Assembly: GCA_950097015.1 (NCBI GenBank)
Contig: CATNEN010000010.1
Span: 1,442,501-1,506,500 of the forward strand
Origin: Macrostomum hystrix
Lineage: Eukaryota; Platyhelminthes; Macrostomidae
Reading direction: 5' to 3'
Length of the DNA stretch: 64,000 nt
A model generated the notes under the pieces. The model was not told where the DNA came from. It saw nothing but the letters and a program-made list of their open reading frames with translations, and ran no database searches. A program made the position numbers and the translations under genes. This document shows positions 1 through 11,100 of this stretch, piece after piece; the stretch's first letter is position 1, and each line of letters starts with the position of its first letter.

Positions 1-3000
1 CCGCCAGACAAACCGCTGCCGAATCCACCAACATTTGCCAGCCGGCATCGCCAGGACAAAGTCGGCAAGAAAAAGCAGAAGAAGCAGCGAGAGCAGTCAA
101 AGTCTCCGGCGCCAGGCGCACCGACTTCGCCTCTGATGTCGCCGGCTGAGGAGGCGGCGGACTCCCTGGCCTCCACGGCTAAGCCCAGCATCTCCAGTCC
201 GCGCAACTTCAAGCACACGATGCACGTGACCTTCGACCAGGACAGGCGCGAGTTCTGCGGCATGCCGGAGCAGTGGGCCCGACTGCTCAGGGCCGCCAAC
301 ATCAGCCGGCAGGAGCAGCAAGAGAATCCGCAGGCGCTGATCGAGGCGCTTCGCTTCTTGGATGCCAAGCCAAACGGCTGCGGCGGCGGCGGCGGTGCCT
401 CCGACAAATTCCTGCGTCCTCGACCGGCCCCGCCGGTGCCGCTGCCACCGCTGCCGTCTGCGACGACGTCGGAGCAGCCGTCGGTTGCGACCGGCGCTAG
501 AGGCGACCACCGCGTTGCTCCAGCGCCACCAGACGCGGACGTATCGCCTGTTATTCGGCATCAGCAGCAGCAGCAGCGCAGGAAGAAGGCGGCCACCGAT
601 GCCGAGGTGCTGGAGAAGCTGCGCGCAGTTGTGTCCGACGGACAGCCGAACGGCCGATTCGAGCGGCTCGGCCAGATCGGCCAGGGCGCCTCCGGTGTTG
701 TGCACGCCGGCCTCGACCTGGCCAACGGCCGGCAGGTGGCCATCAAGCAGATGCTGATAGCCAAGCAGCCAAAGAAGGAGCTCATCATCAACGAGATTGT
801 CGTGATGCAGGACACGCGGCACGCCAACATTGTGAACTACGTTGACGGCTTCCTGGTCGGCGATGAGCTCTGGGTGGTCATGGAGCACCTGGCTGGCGGC
901 TCCCTCACAGACGTGGTCACCGAGACCTGCATGGACGAGGATCAAATTGGCGCCGTCTGCCGTGAGGTGTTGAACGCTCTGGACTTCCTTCACAGCAACC
1001 GGGTTATTCATCGCGACATCAAGAGCGACAATGTGCTGCTTGGTAGGTTCAGAGCTTAGTCAGTAGGAGTGAAATTTTCACAGGTTTTGGGTTTGCTAGT
1101 GGAGTGACATTTTCACAGGTTTTGGGTTTGCTAGTGGAGTGACATTTTCACAGGTTTTGGGTTTGCTAGTGGAGTGACATTTTCACAGGTTTTGGGTTTG
1201 CTAGTGGAGTGACATGTTAACTATTTCTCGGTTTGCTTGAGGAATGACATTTCACAGTTCCTGTATTAATAGTGCAGTGGCATTCACCCCATTTCATAGA
1301 AGATGAGTGGAGTAAAGCTGCTGATCTTTCGGGTCTGTAATGTGCAGCGACATTCCAGACTCTGTTATCTCCTGATTGGCTATCAATAAGGCTTTGAGTC
1401 TCGCTGTGAGTATGTGTCCGCCAAGCAATTATTTGAGCAGCTGTCAGCAGCTCACAGTTGCCAAGCTCTCGCCACCCCCACCCATTCCTGTTCGCGCCAA
1501 ATTGTACTTTTCAGGCACTCAAAAGTTTTGTTAGAACCGTCTCTTCTTCTAGACAGATAAGAAAAAACTGATAGAAGGACTCGCGAGCCCTGGTGCCGGG
1601 TGCAGCGTATAGCGGGCTCTGCAGAATACCAGGGAGACGGGGACAGTTGTCCTCTGGGAACAGTTCTTCATGCCTTATTTGCCCAACTAGATTTCATTTT
1701 CCGCTGCTCATGTGAGCATCCACTGACTTCGTGTCACCTAAGCTGACTGCTTTTCGCATTCGTTCTGCACCGCCTTCGGGGTTTTCAATTAAGCAATTTG
1801 GCTCGCTTGGGCGATCCTCAGAAACTAGAAATTCATTGCGGTCGACAGATCGTTGGCCGTGAAGAATCACCACTTTGGCAGCGAGTTTTTAGAGAAAGGA
1901 CAGCGATAAGACTGCCTAACCACTGCCATTATTCGCCACCATATATAGATTTTGACTGCCATTATCTACCCGCCATTATCCACTCCCATTGACTGCCATT
2001 ATCCACTCCTATTGACTGTCATTATCCAATCCTATTGACTGCCATTATCCAATCCTATTGACTGCCATTATTCACCACCATATATAGATTTTGACTGCCA
2101 TTATCTACCCGCCATTATCCACTCCCATTGACTGCCATTATCCACTCCCATTGACTGCCATTATCCACTCCCATTGACTGCCATTATCCACTCCCATTGA
2201 CTGCCATTATCCACTCCCATTGACTGCCATTATCCACTCCCATTGACTGCCATTATCCACCGTTGACAGCTATTTTCAGCTCCTATTGACTACCATTACG
2301 AGTATCCAATCCTATTGACTACCATTATCCAATCCTATTTGTTAAGTTGGAACAAGCGAGACATTTAGGCACGACAAAACTCTTAAGGCCCAAGTTGGCC
2401 AAAGTGAGAATTATATATTGTCAAGCGATGCGAGTTGAATTGTACACTTAGGCATTGTACAGTGTGGCATGTACATAGAGCAAGTTAGCATATTGATTTA
2501 GTAATGGATTATAAAACGCGACACACAACACTATTGACTGCCATTATCCAATCCTATTGTCTGCTATTATCCAATCCTATTGACTGTCATTATCCAATCC
2601 TATTGACTGCTATTATCTAATCCTATTGACTGCCATTATCCAATCCTATTGACTGCCATTATCCAATCCTATTGACTGCTATTATCCAATCCTATTGACT
2701 GCCATTATCCAATCCTATTGACTGCCATTATCCAATCCTATTGACTGCTATTATCCAATCCTATTGACTGCCATTATCCAATCCTATTGACTGCCATTAT
2801 CCAATCCTATTGACTGTCATTATCCAATCCTATTGACTGCTATTATCCAATCCTATTGACTGTCATTATCCAATCCTATTGACTGCTATTATCCAATCCT
2901 ATTGACTGTCATTATCCAATCCTATTGACTGCCATTATCCAATCCTATTGACTGTCCATTATCCAATCCTATTGACTGTCATTATCCAATCCTATTGACT

Positions 3001-3767
3001 GCCATTATCCAATCCTATTGACTGCCATTATCCAATCCTATTGACTGCCATTATCCAATCCTATTGACTGCCATTATCCAATCCTATTGACTGCCATTAT
3101 CCAATCCTATTGACTGCCATTATCCAATCCTATTGACTGTCATTATCCAATCCTATTGACTGTCATTATCCAATCCTATTGACTGTCATTATCCAATCCT
3201 ATTGACTGTCATTATCCAATCCTATTGACTGCCATATCCACTCGCATTGACTGCCATTATCCACCCGACTGCCATTATCCACTCGCATTGACTGCCATTA
3301 TCCACCCATTGTGTCGCACAATCCCACCAGGCCTGGACGGCTCGGTGAAGCTGACTGACTTTGGCTTCTGCGCGCAGCTGGAGGGCGGCGGCGGCCAGCG
3401 GCACACGATGGTCGGCACGCCCTACTGGATGGCGCCGGAGCTGGTAAGCCGCAAGTCCTACGGCCCCAAGGTGGACATCTGGGCACTGGGCATCATGACC
3501 ATCGAGATGGTCGACGGCGAGCCGCCTTACCTAAACGAGAACCCGCTGCGCGCCCTGTACCTGATCGCCGCCAATGGTCGCCCGGCCGCCCGCGATCGGC
3601 ACCGAGTCTCCAGCCGGCTCTCCGAGTTCACGGACCGCTGCCTGGAGGTTGACGCCGAGGCTCGGCCAGCTGCCAGCGACCTGCTGCGACATCCGCTGGT
3701 TGCCACAGCGCCGCCCGTGGCCTGCCTCGTGCCGCTGATTCAGGCCGCAAAGGGCGCCAGGGCGTGA
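1..3767 (+). CDS. PAK: Group I p21-activated serine/threonine kinase (PAK), 5'-partial
   Basis: Two exons, 1-1042 and 3331-3767, join in frame across a GT-AG intron (donor GTAGGT, acceptor CCACCAG) and give 492 residues before TGA. The frame is open from base 1, so the N terminus lies outside the window; an ATG at 136 is internal. Visible in order: Pro/Lys-rich N-terminal segment; CRIB motif around residues 64-79 ([16 protein letters not shown]), which in this family binds GTP-loaded Cdc42/Rac; Gln/Pro-rich linker; kinase domain from about residue 220 with glycine loop [11 protein letters not shown] lysine in VAIK (codon 745-747), catalytic [11 protein letters not shown] in exon 2, activation segment [12 protein letters not shown], and the PAK hallmark [24 protein letters not shown] fits group I better than group II. 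The family phosphorylates cytoskeletal and MAPK-pathway targets in the cytoplasm. The single intron is swollen by minisatellite and falls just after the catalytic loop. Confidence 0.93.
1066..1215. repeat. 35-bp tandem repeat, about 4 copies, in PAK intron
   Basis: Unit GAGTGACATTTTCACAGG followed by TTTTGGGTTTGCTAGTG, repeated about four times starting 20 bases after the splice donor; the last copies decay. Unrelated to the 23-bp array further along the same intron. Confidence 0.9.
1910..3305. repeat. 23-bp minisatellite filling the PAK intron
   Basis: Unit built on TTGACTGCCATTATCCAATC plus CTA, in more than 50 copies. Variants use CACTC in place of CAATC and TGTC or TGCT in place of TGCC, and they cluster in blocks: CACTC copies at about 1985-2250 and again at 3235-3305, CAATC copies between. 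The array is interrupted at 2340-2530 by unrelated sequence (probable solo LTR) and runs to within about 25 bases of the splice acceptor at 3330. Confidence 0.95.
2340..2530. mobile_element. Probable solo LTR (191 bp) inserted in the minisatellite
   Basis: Non-repeat sequence beginning TGTTAAG and ending ACACAACA (TG...CA ends, inverted TGTT/AACA). The flanking 23-bp array reads ...AATCCTATT on the left and CTATTGACTGCC on the right, so CTATT is present on both sides where the uninterrupted repeat has it once: a 5-bp target-site duplication, as made by LTR-element integrases. A TATAAAA string lies near the right end (about 2510-2516). No internal retrotransposon sequence is present, hence solo LTR. 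Family unknown. Confidence 0.65.
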
Positions 3768-3804
3768 CACGGCGATCTAGGTGAAAGGTTAGGTAGAAGT
3801 TTAG

Positions 3805-4237
3805 GTGACAGGCAGTTTGGGTGACAGGCAGTTTAGGTGACAGGCAGTTTGGGTGACAGGCAGTTTAGGTGACAGGCAGTTTGGGTGACAGGCAGTTTGG
3901 GTGACAGGCAGTTTGGGTGACAGGCAGTTTGGGTGACAGGCAGTTTGGGTGACAGGCAGTTTGGGTGACAGGCAGTTTGGGTGACAGGCAGTTTAGGTGA
4001 CAGGCAGTTTAGGTGACAGGCAGTTTGGGTGACAGGCAGTTTGGGTGACAGGCAGTTTGGGTGACAGGCAGTTTAGGTGACAGGCAGTTTAGGTGACAGG
4101 CAGTTTGGGTGACAGGCAGTTTAGGTGACAGGCAGTTTGGGTGACAGGCAGTTTGGGTGACAGGCAGTTTGGGTGACAGGCAGTTTAGGTGACAGGCAGT
4201 TTAGGTGACAGGCAGTTTGGGTGACAGGCAGTTTATG
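3805..4237. repeat. 16-bp minisatellite just 3' of the PAK stop codon
   Basis: Unit GTGACAGGCAGTTTGG (variant TTTAGG), about 27 copies. It begins about 40 bases after the PAK stop codon and so probably lies in the 3' untranslated region. Confidence 0.95.
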
Positions 4238-5654
4238 TGAAAGCCAGTTTATTTCTAAGTTAAGCCGCATATGGGCTCAAATGAGTGACACAATGAGCTA
4301 TCAGAAACATTTTCATATTTTTTGTTGTTCTTGAGTTCCAGTGGATCATAAACATTATACTCTGTATCTCTGTTTATCTGTTTCCATTTTCGCTCGTAAT
4401 TCTTGGCGGGTTTAATTTCTCGTTGTCGTTTTCAACTCAGTTGGAAGTTCTTTACATTGCATCGTTGAGACATAGCGGTTTTGTTTGTCGCTTGACGCAG
4501 ACAGCGCGTGTTGGCCTACTCACAAGTTTTTTGCTTTTTTCCAACGACCCGCACTCGCAGTATTTACAGATTGTCGCTTCTGCGAGAATTGCAATTCGTT
4601 TTAAAAGTTCTTCACTTTCGTTTTACCCTATCAATGCTTTTTAACTTTTGAACTGACATTTTAACACAGCTGCTGCTTACTCAATTTTACGTTATGCTTG
4701 CAATAATTATTTCGCTTTTTTGCGCTACAAGTCCTCACTATACTACTACTCGTGACTAGTACTAGTAGCGACATAAGCATAAAGCACATGTTTTTACAGG
4801 AGAATTAGTTTCTATCTGCAATTATCGGCCTGCGTTTTAACCAGTCCACTTTAATTTCGATTTGTTATTGTTGTTACTGTCAACAGACTTGTCCACTTTG
4901 TCATTCTCTGCTATTTTCTCTACATTCGCTAATTGATTAACAGATCTGTTTTATCCACAGTGAGATGGCACATTTCTTCAGTATTTTAATAAAAAGTAAC
5001 ACTTTGCTCTACTATTTTTGTTTGCAATCATGGGTGTTATTGGATTCCTTCTGTCGCTGATTTGAAAACGAATTAAAATTGCACCTTAAAATTGTCTTTT
5101 GCGAGGTGACGACCGTGGATTACATTGTAATTTGAGACCTTGATTCTGTACAATGCATTCAATGCATTCATTTCAATAATTCAATAAATCAAAAAACTTA
5201 TTATGAAAATAATAATCAAATTCACCTGATCTACTAAATGGTAACGAAAAACACCTCACAGCCAACGCAGAAAATTTTGTTGCTAAGGGGCATTTCAGTG
5301 GATGAAATCGAAGGACTTGAAAAATGAAGTGCAGATCCTGCTATAGTCCCTGCTGCCCGGAAGGAGCTTCGCGGACTGATCCCTGTGAGCTGGCCAGTGT
5401 ACTTGCCTGTGAATCACTGTACGAGTGTACACCGGGTGAGGCGTGGCCACTGCTGTATCCACTCGCTACTGCTTTCCCTTCTTCTTCCTGAAGGGTCTTT
5501 ACATTGAAGCATACACCTCTCTCCCCTTCCCTTCCCTCCCTGTCAGTTCTACCCCCTCGTGGGAAGCGGAGGCGGGGTGGCTGGCAGTGAGCCGGGAAAG
5601 GAACAAATTCCGTACGGCCGACCGCGTCCACACTGCCAGATCCGCGGACTCCCC
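4238..5654. other. AT-rich spacer between PAK and the TSR gene
   Basis: No coding sequence that I can support. Two AATAAA strings at 4988-4993 and 5183-5188 on the plus strand could serve as polyadenylation signals for PAK. From about 5340 the sequence turns GC-rich. CCCTGTCAG near 5537-5545 could be a splice acceptor leading into the next gene. Confidence 0.5.
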
Positions 5655-6413
5655 ATGCCTGACAGAGGCGAGTCCCCGCCACGCCAGCTGCTGCGGCTGC
5701 TCCTGGCCGCCGCATTGGCAGCCGGGGCCGTCCACGCCTTCACGCCACGGATTCGCTCTCAGAGCGACGCCTCCTACACCTGCAGCTGGCGAATCCTGAC
5801 CTGCGCCAACGTCAACGGCTCCTGCCGCTTCAGCGACGCGCGCTTCTGCACCTGCTGCCTGTGGAAGGCCACCAGCCAAGCCACCCGCCAGCCCGCCGGA
5901 CATGGCGGCCCGTGCCCGGAGCCCTGCAACGCCGTGACCGCCTACGGCCAGTGGTGCCCCTGGTCAGACTGGAGTCCCTGCGGCATCAACATCCCTCAGT
6001 CACGCCGCCAGCGACACTGCGGCTGCCCGACGCCGTTCCTCCGGCCAGACGAGCTCGACGAGGAGCGCGCCGGCTGCCCGGAGGGCGGAGCCGCCGAGGT
6101 GGCCACCTGTTCGCGCGTCTTCAACTCGGAGACTGGCCTGATGCTGGCCGTATTCCTGGGCGGCACCTGCCTGGCGGCACTGCCAATCTGCGCCTTCCTG
6201 TGCTACATCCGGTGCCAACTGCGCCACGGCTCTGGCGGGCCCGAGCTGCTGCCGCCGCTGGCCCCGCCCCGCCAGCCTTCTCAGCAGGCCACGCATCAGC
6301 AGCAGCCGCTGAGGCCGCCAGCGGACTCGTTGAAGCGAGTTCGTCTGGAGAGCTACGACCGCAGCCCGCTGCACTGCAGCAGCATGGCCGATTTAGCTGA
6401 GGCCCCGGTCTGA
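5655..6413 (+). CDS. Small type I membrane protein with one thrombospondin type 1 repeat
   Basis: A 252-residue open frame. The frame extends upstream to 5559 but without an ATG; the ATG at 5655 is preferred because it directly precedes a signal peptide (basic start, then [17 protein letters not shown], cleavage expected before FTP). The ectodomain is cysteine-rich and contains [11 protein letters not shown] followed by SRRQRHCGC, the WxxW-xxC and R-rich strand pattern of a thrombospondin type 1 repeat, which in other proteins binds glycans or partner receptors. One transmembrane segment follows ([20 protein letters not shown]) and then a short Pro/Gln-rich cytoplasmic tail. I do not recognise an orthologue. 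An upstream coding exon cannot be excluded. The stop codon is also the first unit of the 12-bp repeat that follows. Confidence 0.65.
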   Translation: MPDRGESPPRQLLRLLLAAALAAGAVHAFTPRIRSQSDASYTCSWRILTCANVNGSCRFSDARFCTCCLWKATSQATRQPAGHGGPCPEPCNAVTAYGQWCPWSDWSPCGINIPQSRRQRHCGCPTPFLRPDELDEERAGCPEGGAAEVATCSRVFNSETGLMLAVFLGGTCLAALPICAFLCYIRCQLRHGSGGPELLPPLAPPRQPSQQATHQQQPLRPPADSLKRVRLESYDRSPLHCSSMADLAEAPV

Positions 6414-6674
6414 GGCCCGCCCTGAGGCCCGCCCCGAGGCCCGCCCCGAGGCCCGCCCTGAGGCCCGCCCTGAGGCCCGCCCTGAGGCCCGCCCTGAGGC
6501 CCGCCCTGAGGCCCGCCCTGAGGCCCGCCCTGAGGCCCGCCCTGAGGCCCGCCCTGAGGCCCGCCCTGAGGCCCGCCCTGAGGCCCGCCCTGAGGCCCGC
6601 CCTGAGGCCCGCCTTGAGGCCCGCCCTGAGGCCCGCCCTGAGGCCCGCCTTGAGGCCCGCCCTGAGGCCCGCCC
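6411..6674. repeat. 12-bp minisatellite starting at a stop codon
   Basis: Unit TGAGGCCCGCCC, about 22 copies with few variants (CCGAGG, CTTGAGG). The first TGA is the stop codon of the preceding gene, and the unit keeps TGA in that same frame, so the gene is followed by a run of in-frame stops. In the other two frames and on the minus strand the array is open (PQGG-type and RAGL-type repeats); I treat those as non-coding. Confidence 0.95.
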
Positions 6675-6925
6675 TGTCTTTCCCGCAAAAAAGAAAATTT
6701 TGCTGCGTAAAAAATCTAAAACCAAATCCAAATGATAGATCGCTTGAACTTGTTATCAACTTGCTTATGCGAGGCAAATTGTATTATTGTACACAATTGC
6801 TCCACAAATAATACTAACTACCCTGACTCCTGTAAAGTAATTTGTGAAAATATTGCTGCAATGGTGCCGTAGCCAGATCAGTATTGGTCGCGGCCACCAC
6901 AGGTGTACTGCATTGGGACAAAAAC

Positions 6926-6931
6926 AATAAA
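6926..6931 (+). terminator. Polyadenylation signal AATAAA, probably of the TSR gene
   Basis: The first AATAAA on the plus strand after the TSR gene stop, about 510 bases downstream and past the 12-bp array. Supported by motif and position only. Confidence 0.4.
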
Positions 6932-8129
6932 TATAAAAAACAAACAATATTACAGCGCGTACTGAGCTTTGTGAATTGTGAATACACGTAATTTGGGCTT
7001 GATTTTTTTACTAAATTTGAGCTTGGGGTGCAGCAAAAGTAGCCCGTAGTTGTCAGGCCTGTTTGGAATAAAAACGGGTGGCAAGATGGCTTGGTAGTCC
7101 AACAGTTCAGCACCTTGCTCAAGGACACTGACTGCTTCGCTTGGGCGTGTCATAAATGAGACCAAGGCCGAAATTTGGCAGTAAAAGCAAGTTCCGAATT
7201 CGGTCCTGATTGGGCAAAGTTTTATTCTGGGCCGGGCGAGACACCCACCTCAGCCATGCTCACTTGCACCTGGCAGCCAGGTAAACAAGTAAAGTAAACA
7301 ATCGAGAAAGTACGCGAGAAAATACGCATATACGCGGCGCTGGGCTACCTGATCCCCCATTTTTACATGTAGCCACCACCTTTGGCAGCTCATCCACTAA
7401 CCTTCCCTCAGCTAAAGTCCAGGCCTGTTCGTTTGTCCACCTGGCAATGCCTTCAAACACCGCGTCGGTCAAATACTGAAGCAAAAATTCTGCCTCTCTG
7501 CCATTCGCCGGTTGTGGTGGAACCCAGCCCGGTCGAACCCCGGTGGGGCCCACGAACTCTGGAACCAGTCAGTGTCTGACGTCAGTCCCTTCGCCAGCTT
7601 GGTACCACTGCAGATCTTCCATTTCGATGTCCGTATCTGAATCTGAGCTTCTTGCGTTTTCAACGTTGTCACCGTCCTCACTAGGCTCTTCATCAAATCT
7701 AACGTAGTATTTATTCATCCTCGTCATCAGTAAGCAAGTGGTCCTCCATTGCTTACTTTCGGTAAATAAAGATTGCAAAGCAAAGTTAGCAGAACAAAAA
7801 ATGATCGGGCAGTTAGCTAAATCGATGTGAGACAATCGGCGGGAACGATGGTATCAGCAGCGTATGTCTTTATAGATGTGGCAGCTGTCTATGACCGTTT
7901 TCAGCCAAGCCGTCCGTAGTAACGGCAGTGACGGCTTAGAACTGCAGTCAAGTAGAGGTTAAAGCACTGCAAGTGCGCTACTTCTAGAACCTAGTGAGTT
8001 CCGCCCGAGCTGTGCCATAGACTATGAGTGGCATTCCACTCCTGCCAGCTCAGCAGCGCTCGGGAATTGATCAGCTTTGTCGCATCTCAGCTCAGCCTTG
8101 GATAAGCAAATCTGCTTCCTTAAGCCGTA
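6932..8129. other. Spacer upstream of the repeat-protein gene
   Basis: Apart from the piggyBac-like relic, nothing coding is supported. An imperfect palindrome GTAAGCAA...TTGCTTAC spans about 7731-7757. The stretch 7850-8129 is the likely promoter and 5' leader of the gene starting at 8130; it contains a short upstream open frame beginning with ATG at 8024 in another frame. Confidence 0.4.
7360..7727 (-). mobile_element. piggyBac-like transposase N-terminal relic
   Basis: Read on the minus strand, an acidic segment (EEPSEDGDNVENARSSDSDT, then DIEMEDLQWYQ) is followed in a second frame by FVGPTGVRPG, a Pro/Asn stretch, and EAEFLLQYLTDAVFEGIARW followed by TNEQA. This is the order seen at the start of piggyBac-family transposases: an acidic N terminus, then a short G-rich motif, then the helix ending in TN.(Y/Q)A. 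The two parts are in different frames, with the shift near 7560-7580. No DDD catalytic core is seen downstream, so this is a truncated, inactive copy. Terminal inverted repeats and a TTAA target site were not identified. A GTAAAA on the minus strand near 7373 could instead be a splice donor. Confidence 0.55.
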
Positions 8130-11100
8130 ATGCCGGTCTTCTCAAATGGTCTTCGCTGCACCCGCGGCGGCGGAGGCAGCAGCGACCGATGCCGCCTCAA
8201 CGTCTGTAGTGCCGCCTCCGCAGACGATGTTGATGACTCGGAGAGCCTGGCAAATCAATCGTCAGCGGCTCAACCCGACTTTACTGGTTCAAGCCAGCTC
8301 AAAATAGATTTCGAGTCTGCCACAGTAGAGGAGTCGGAGGATGAATTTCGGTTCCTTCTGACCATCGCCGACCGCCAGGCGCCAACGCCGGAATTCGGTG
8401 GGGTACAGTCGGCGTCCCCACCGAAAACACCGCCCGGACCGCAGAAGAAGCGCGCTGCTGCCAAGAACTCATGCGCCCGTGTCGAATCTGAAGAGGTCGA
8501 TGCGACAGAGGATGAGGCGACAGAGGATGAGGCGAGCCATGCGGTGACTCAGGAGCCGGAGCCGGAGCCGGAGCATCAGCAAGTTGAACTGGCTTCGGCG
8601 CTAGAGCCGGAGCATCAGCAAGTTGAACTGCCTCCGGAACCGAAGCCGGAGCATCAGCAAGTTGAACTGCCTCCGGAACCGAAGCCGGAGCATCAACAAG
8701 TTGAACAGGCTTCGGCACCAGAGCCGGAGCATCAGCAAGGTAAACTGTCTTCGGAGTCGGAGCAGGAGCATCAGCAAGTTGAATTGGGTTCAAAACCGGA
8801 GCCGGAGCATCAGCAAGTTCAACTGGCTTTAGTACCGGAGCCGGAGCATCAGCAAGTTCAACTGGCTTCGGAGTCGGAGCCGGAGCATCAACTAGTTGAA
8901 CTGCCTTCGGCACTGGAGCCGGAGCATCAGCAAGTTCAACTACTTTCGCAGCCGTCAATGCCAGTCCAGACGCCGCAGATGTATCAAGCAAATACTGAAG
9001 AGGTACTGAAGATAAAGCATGTGGTACAGTCTGTGTCCCCGCCAAAACGGCTGCCCGCACCGTGCAAGAAGCGCGCTGCTGCCAAGAGCTCCTGCGGTCG
9101 GGTCGCATCTGAAGAGTCTGAGGCGATAGAGGATGAGGCGAGCCATGCGGTGACTCAGGAGCCGGAGCCGGAGCCGGAGCATCAGCAAGTCGAACTGCCA
9201 TCGGCGCCAGAGCCAGAGCATCATCAAGTTGAACTGTCTTCGGCACTGGAGCTAGAGCATCAGCAAGTTGAACTAACTTCGGAGCCGGACCCGGAGCATC
9301 AGCAAGTTCAACTGCTTTCGACACCGCAGCCGTCACTTCCAGCCCAGACGCCGCTGATGTATCAAGCAAATACTGAAGGGGTACTGAAGTTAGAGCATGG
9401 GGTACAGTCGGCGTCTTCCCCGAAACGGCTGCTATCACCGCCGAAAAAGCGGGCTGCTGCCAAGGGCTGCTGCGGCCGGGCCGCATCCGAAGAGTCTGAG
9501 GCGATAGAGGATGATGCGAGCCATGCGGTGACTCAGGAGCCGGAGCCGGAGCCGGAGCCGGAGCATCAGCAAGTTGAACTGCCTTCGGCACCAGAGCCGG
9601 AGCAAGTTCAACTGGCTTCGGAGTCGGAGCCGGAGCATCAGCAAGTTGAACTGGCTTCGGCACTGGAGCCGGAGCATCAGCAAGTTGAATCGCCTTCGGC
9701 GCCGGAGCCGGAGCATCAGCAAGTCCAACTGATTTCGGCACCGCAGCCGTCACTGCCAGACCAGACGCCGCTGATGTATCAAGCAAATACTGAAGGGGAA
9801 CTGAAGTTTGAGAATGAGGTACAGTCGGCGTCCCCGCCGAAACGGCCGCCATCACCGCCCAAGATGCGCGCTGCTGCCAGGGGCTGCTGCGGCCGGGTCG
9901 CATCCGAAGAGTCTGAGGCGACAGAGGATGAAGCGAGCCATGCAGTGACTCAGGAGCCGGAGCCGGAGCCGGAGCATCAGCAAGTGCAACTGCTTTCGAC
10001 GTCGGAGCCGGAACAAGTTCAACTGCCTTTGGCAACGGAGCCGAAGCATCAGCAAGTTGAACTAACTTCGGAGTCGGAGCCGGAGCATCAACAAGTTGAA
10101 CTGCCTTCAACACTGGAGCCGGAGCATCAGCAAGTTGAACTTCCTCCGGAACTGAAGCCGGAGCATCAACAAGTTGAACTGCCTTCAACACTGGAGCCGG
10201 AGCATCAGCAAGTTGAACTGCCTTCAACACTGGAGCCGGAGCATCAGCAAGTTGAACTGTTTTCGGCACTGGAGCCGAAGCATCAGCAAGTTGAACTAAC
10301 TTCGGAGTCGGAGCCGGAGCATCAACTAGTTGAACTGCCTTCGGCACTGGAGCCGGAGCATCAGCAAGTTCAACTACTTTCGCAGCCGTCAATGCCAGTC
10401 CAGACGCCGCAGATGTATCAAGCAAATACTGAAGAGTTACTGAAGATAAAGCATGTGGTACAGTCTGTGTCCCCGCCAAAACGGCTGCCCGCACCGTGCA
10501 AGAAGCGCGCTGCTGCCAAGAGCTCCTGCGGTCGGGTCGCATCTGAAGAGTCTGAGGCGATAGAGGATGAGGCGAGCCATGCGGTGACTCAGGAGCCGGA
10601 GCAGGAGCCGGAGCATCAGCAAGTAGAACTGGCTTCGGCGTCGGAGCAAGAGCATCAGCGAGTTGAACTGCCTTCAGAGCCGGAGCATCAGCGAGTTGAA
10701 CTGCCTTCAGAGCCGGAGCATCAGCGAGTTGAACTGCCTTCAGAGCCGGAGCATCAGCGAGTTGAACTGCCTTCGGAGCCAGACCCGGAGCATCATCAAG
10801 TTGAACTGCCGTTGGAGCCGGAGCATCAGCGGGTTGAACTGCCTTCGGAGCCAGACCCGGAGCATCATCAAGTTGAACTGCCTTTGGAGCCGGAGCATCA
10901 GCGAGTTGAACTGCCTTCTGAGCCAGACCCGGAGCATCATCAAGTAGAACTGCCTTCGGAGTCGGAGCTGGAGCATCAGCAAGTAGAACTCGCTTCGGCA
11001 TCGGAGCCGGAGCATCAGCAAGTTAAACTGCCTTTGGCGCCGGAGCCAGAGCATCAGCAAGTTGAACTGCCTTTGGCGCCGGAGCCAGAGCATCAGCAAG

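Noticed and set aside
1066-4237. Regular repeats resembling a CRISPR array
   Set aside because: Units are directly tandem with no unique spacers, and the DNA is from an animal-type genome with spliced genes.
6121-6777. Long minus-strand frames of RAGL, PQGG or RASG type
   Set aside because: They are translations of the 12-bp minisatellite in its stop-free frames.
8299-11001. 900-codon open frame on the minus strand inside the repeat protein
   Set aside because: The repeat unit is a multiple of three and free of stops in this frame, so length alone carries no weight. The plus-strand frame has unique N- and C-terminal ends; the minus frame does not.
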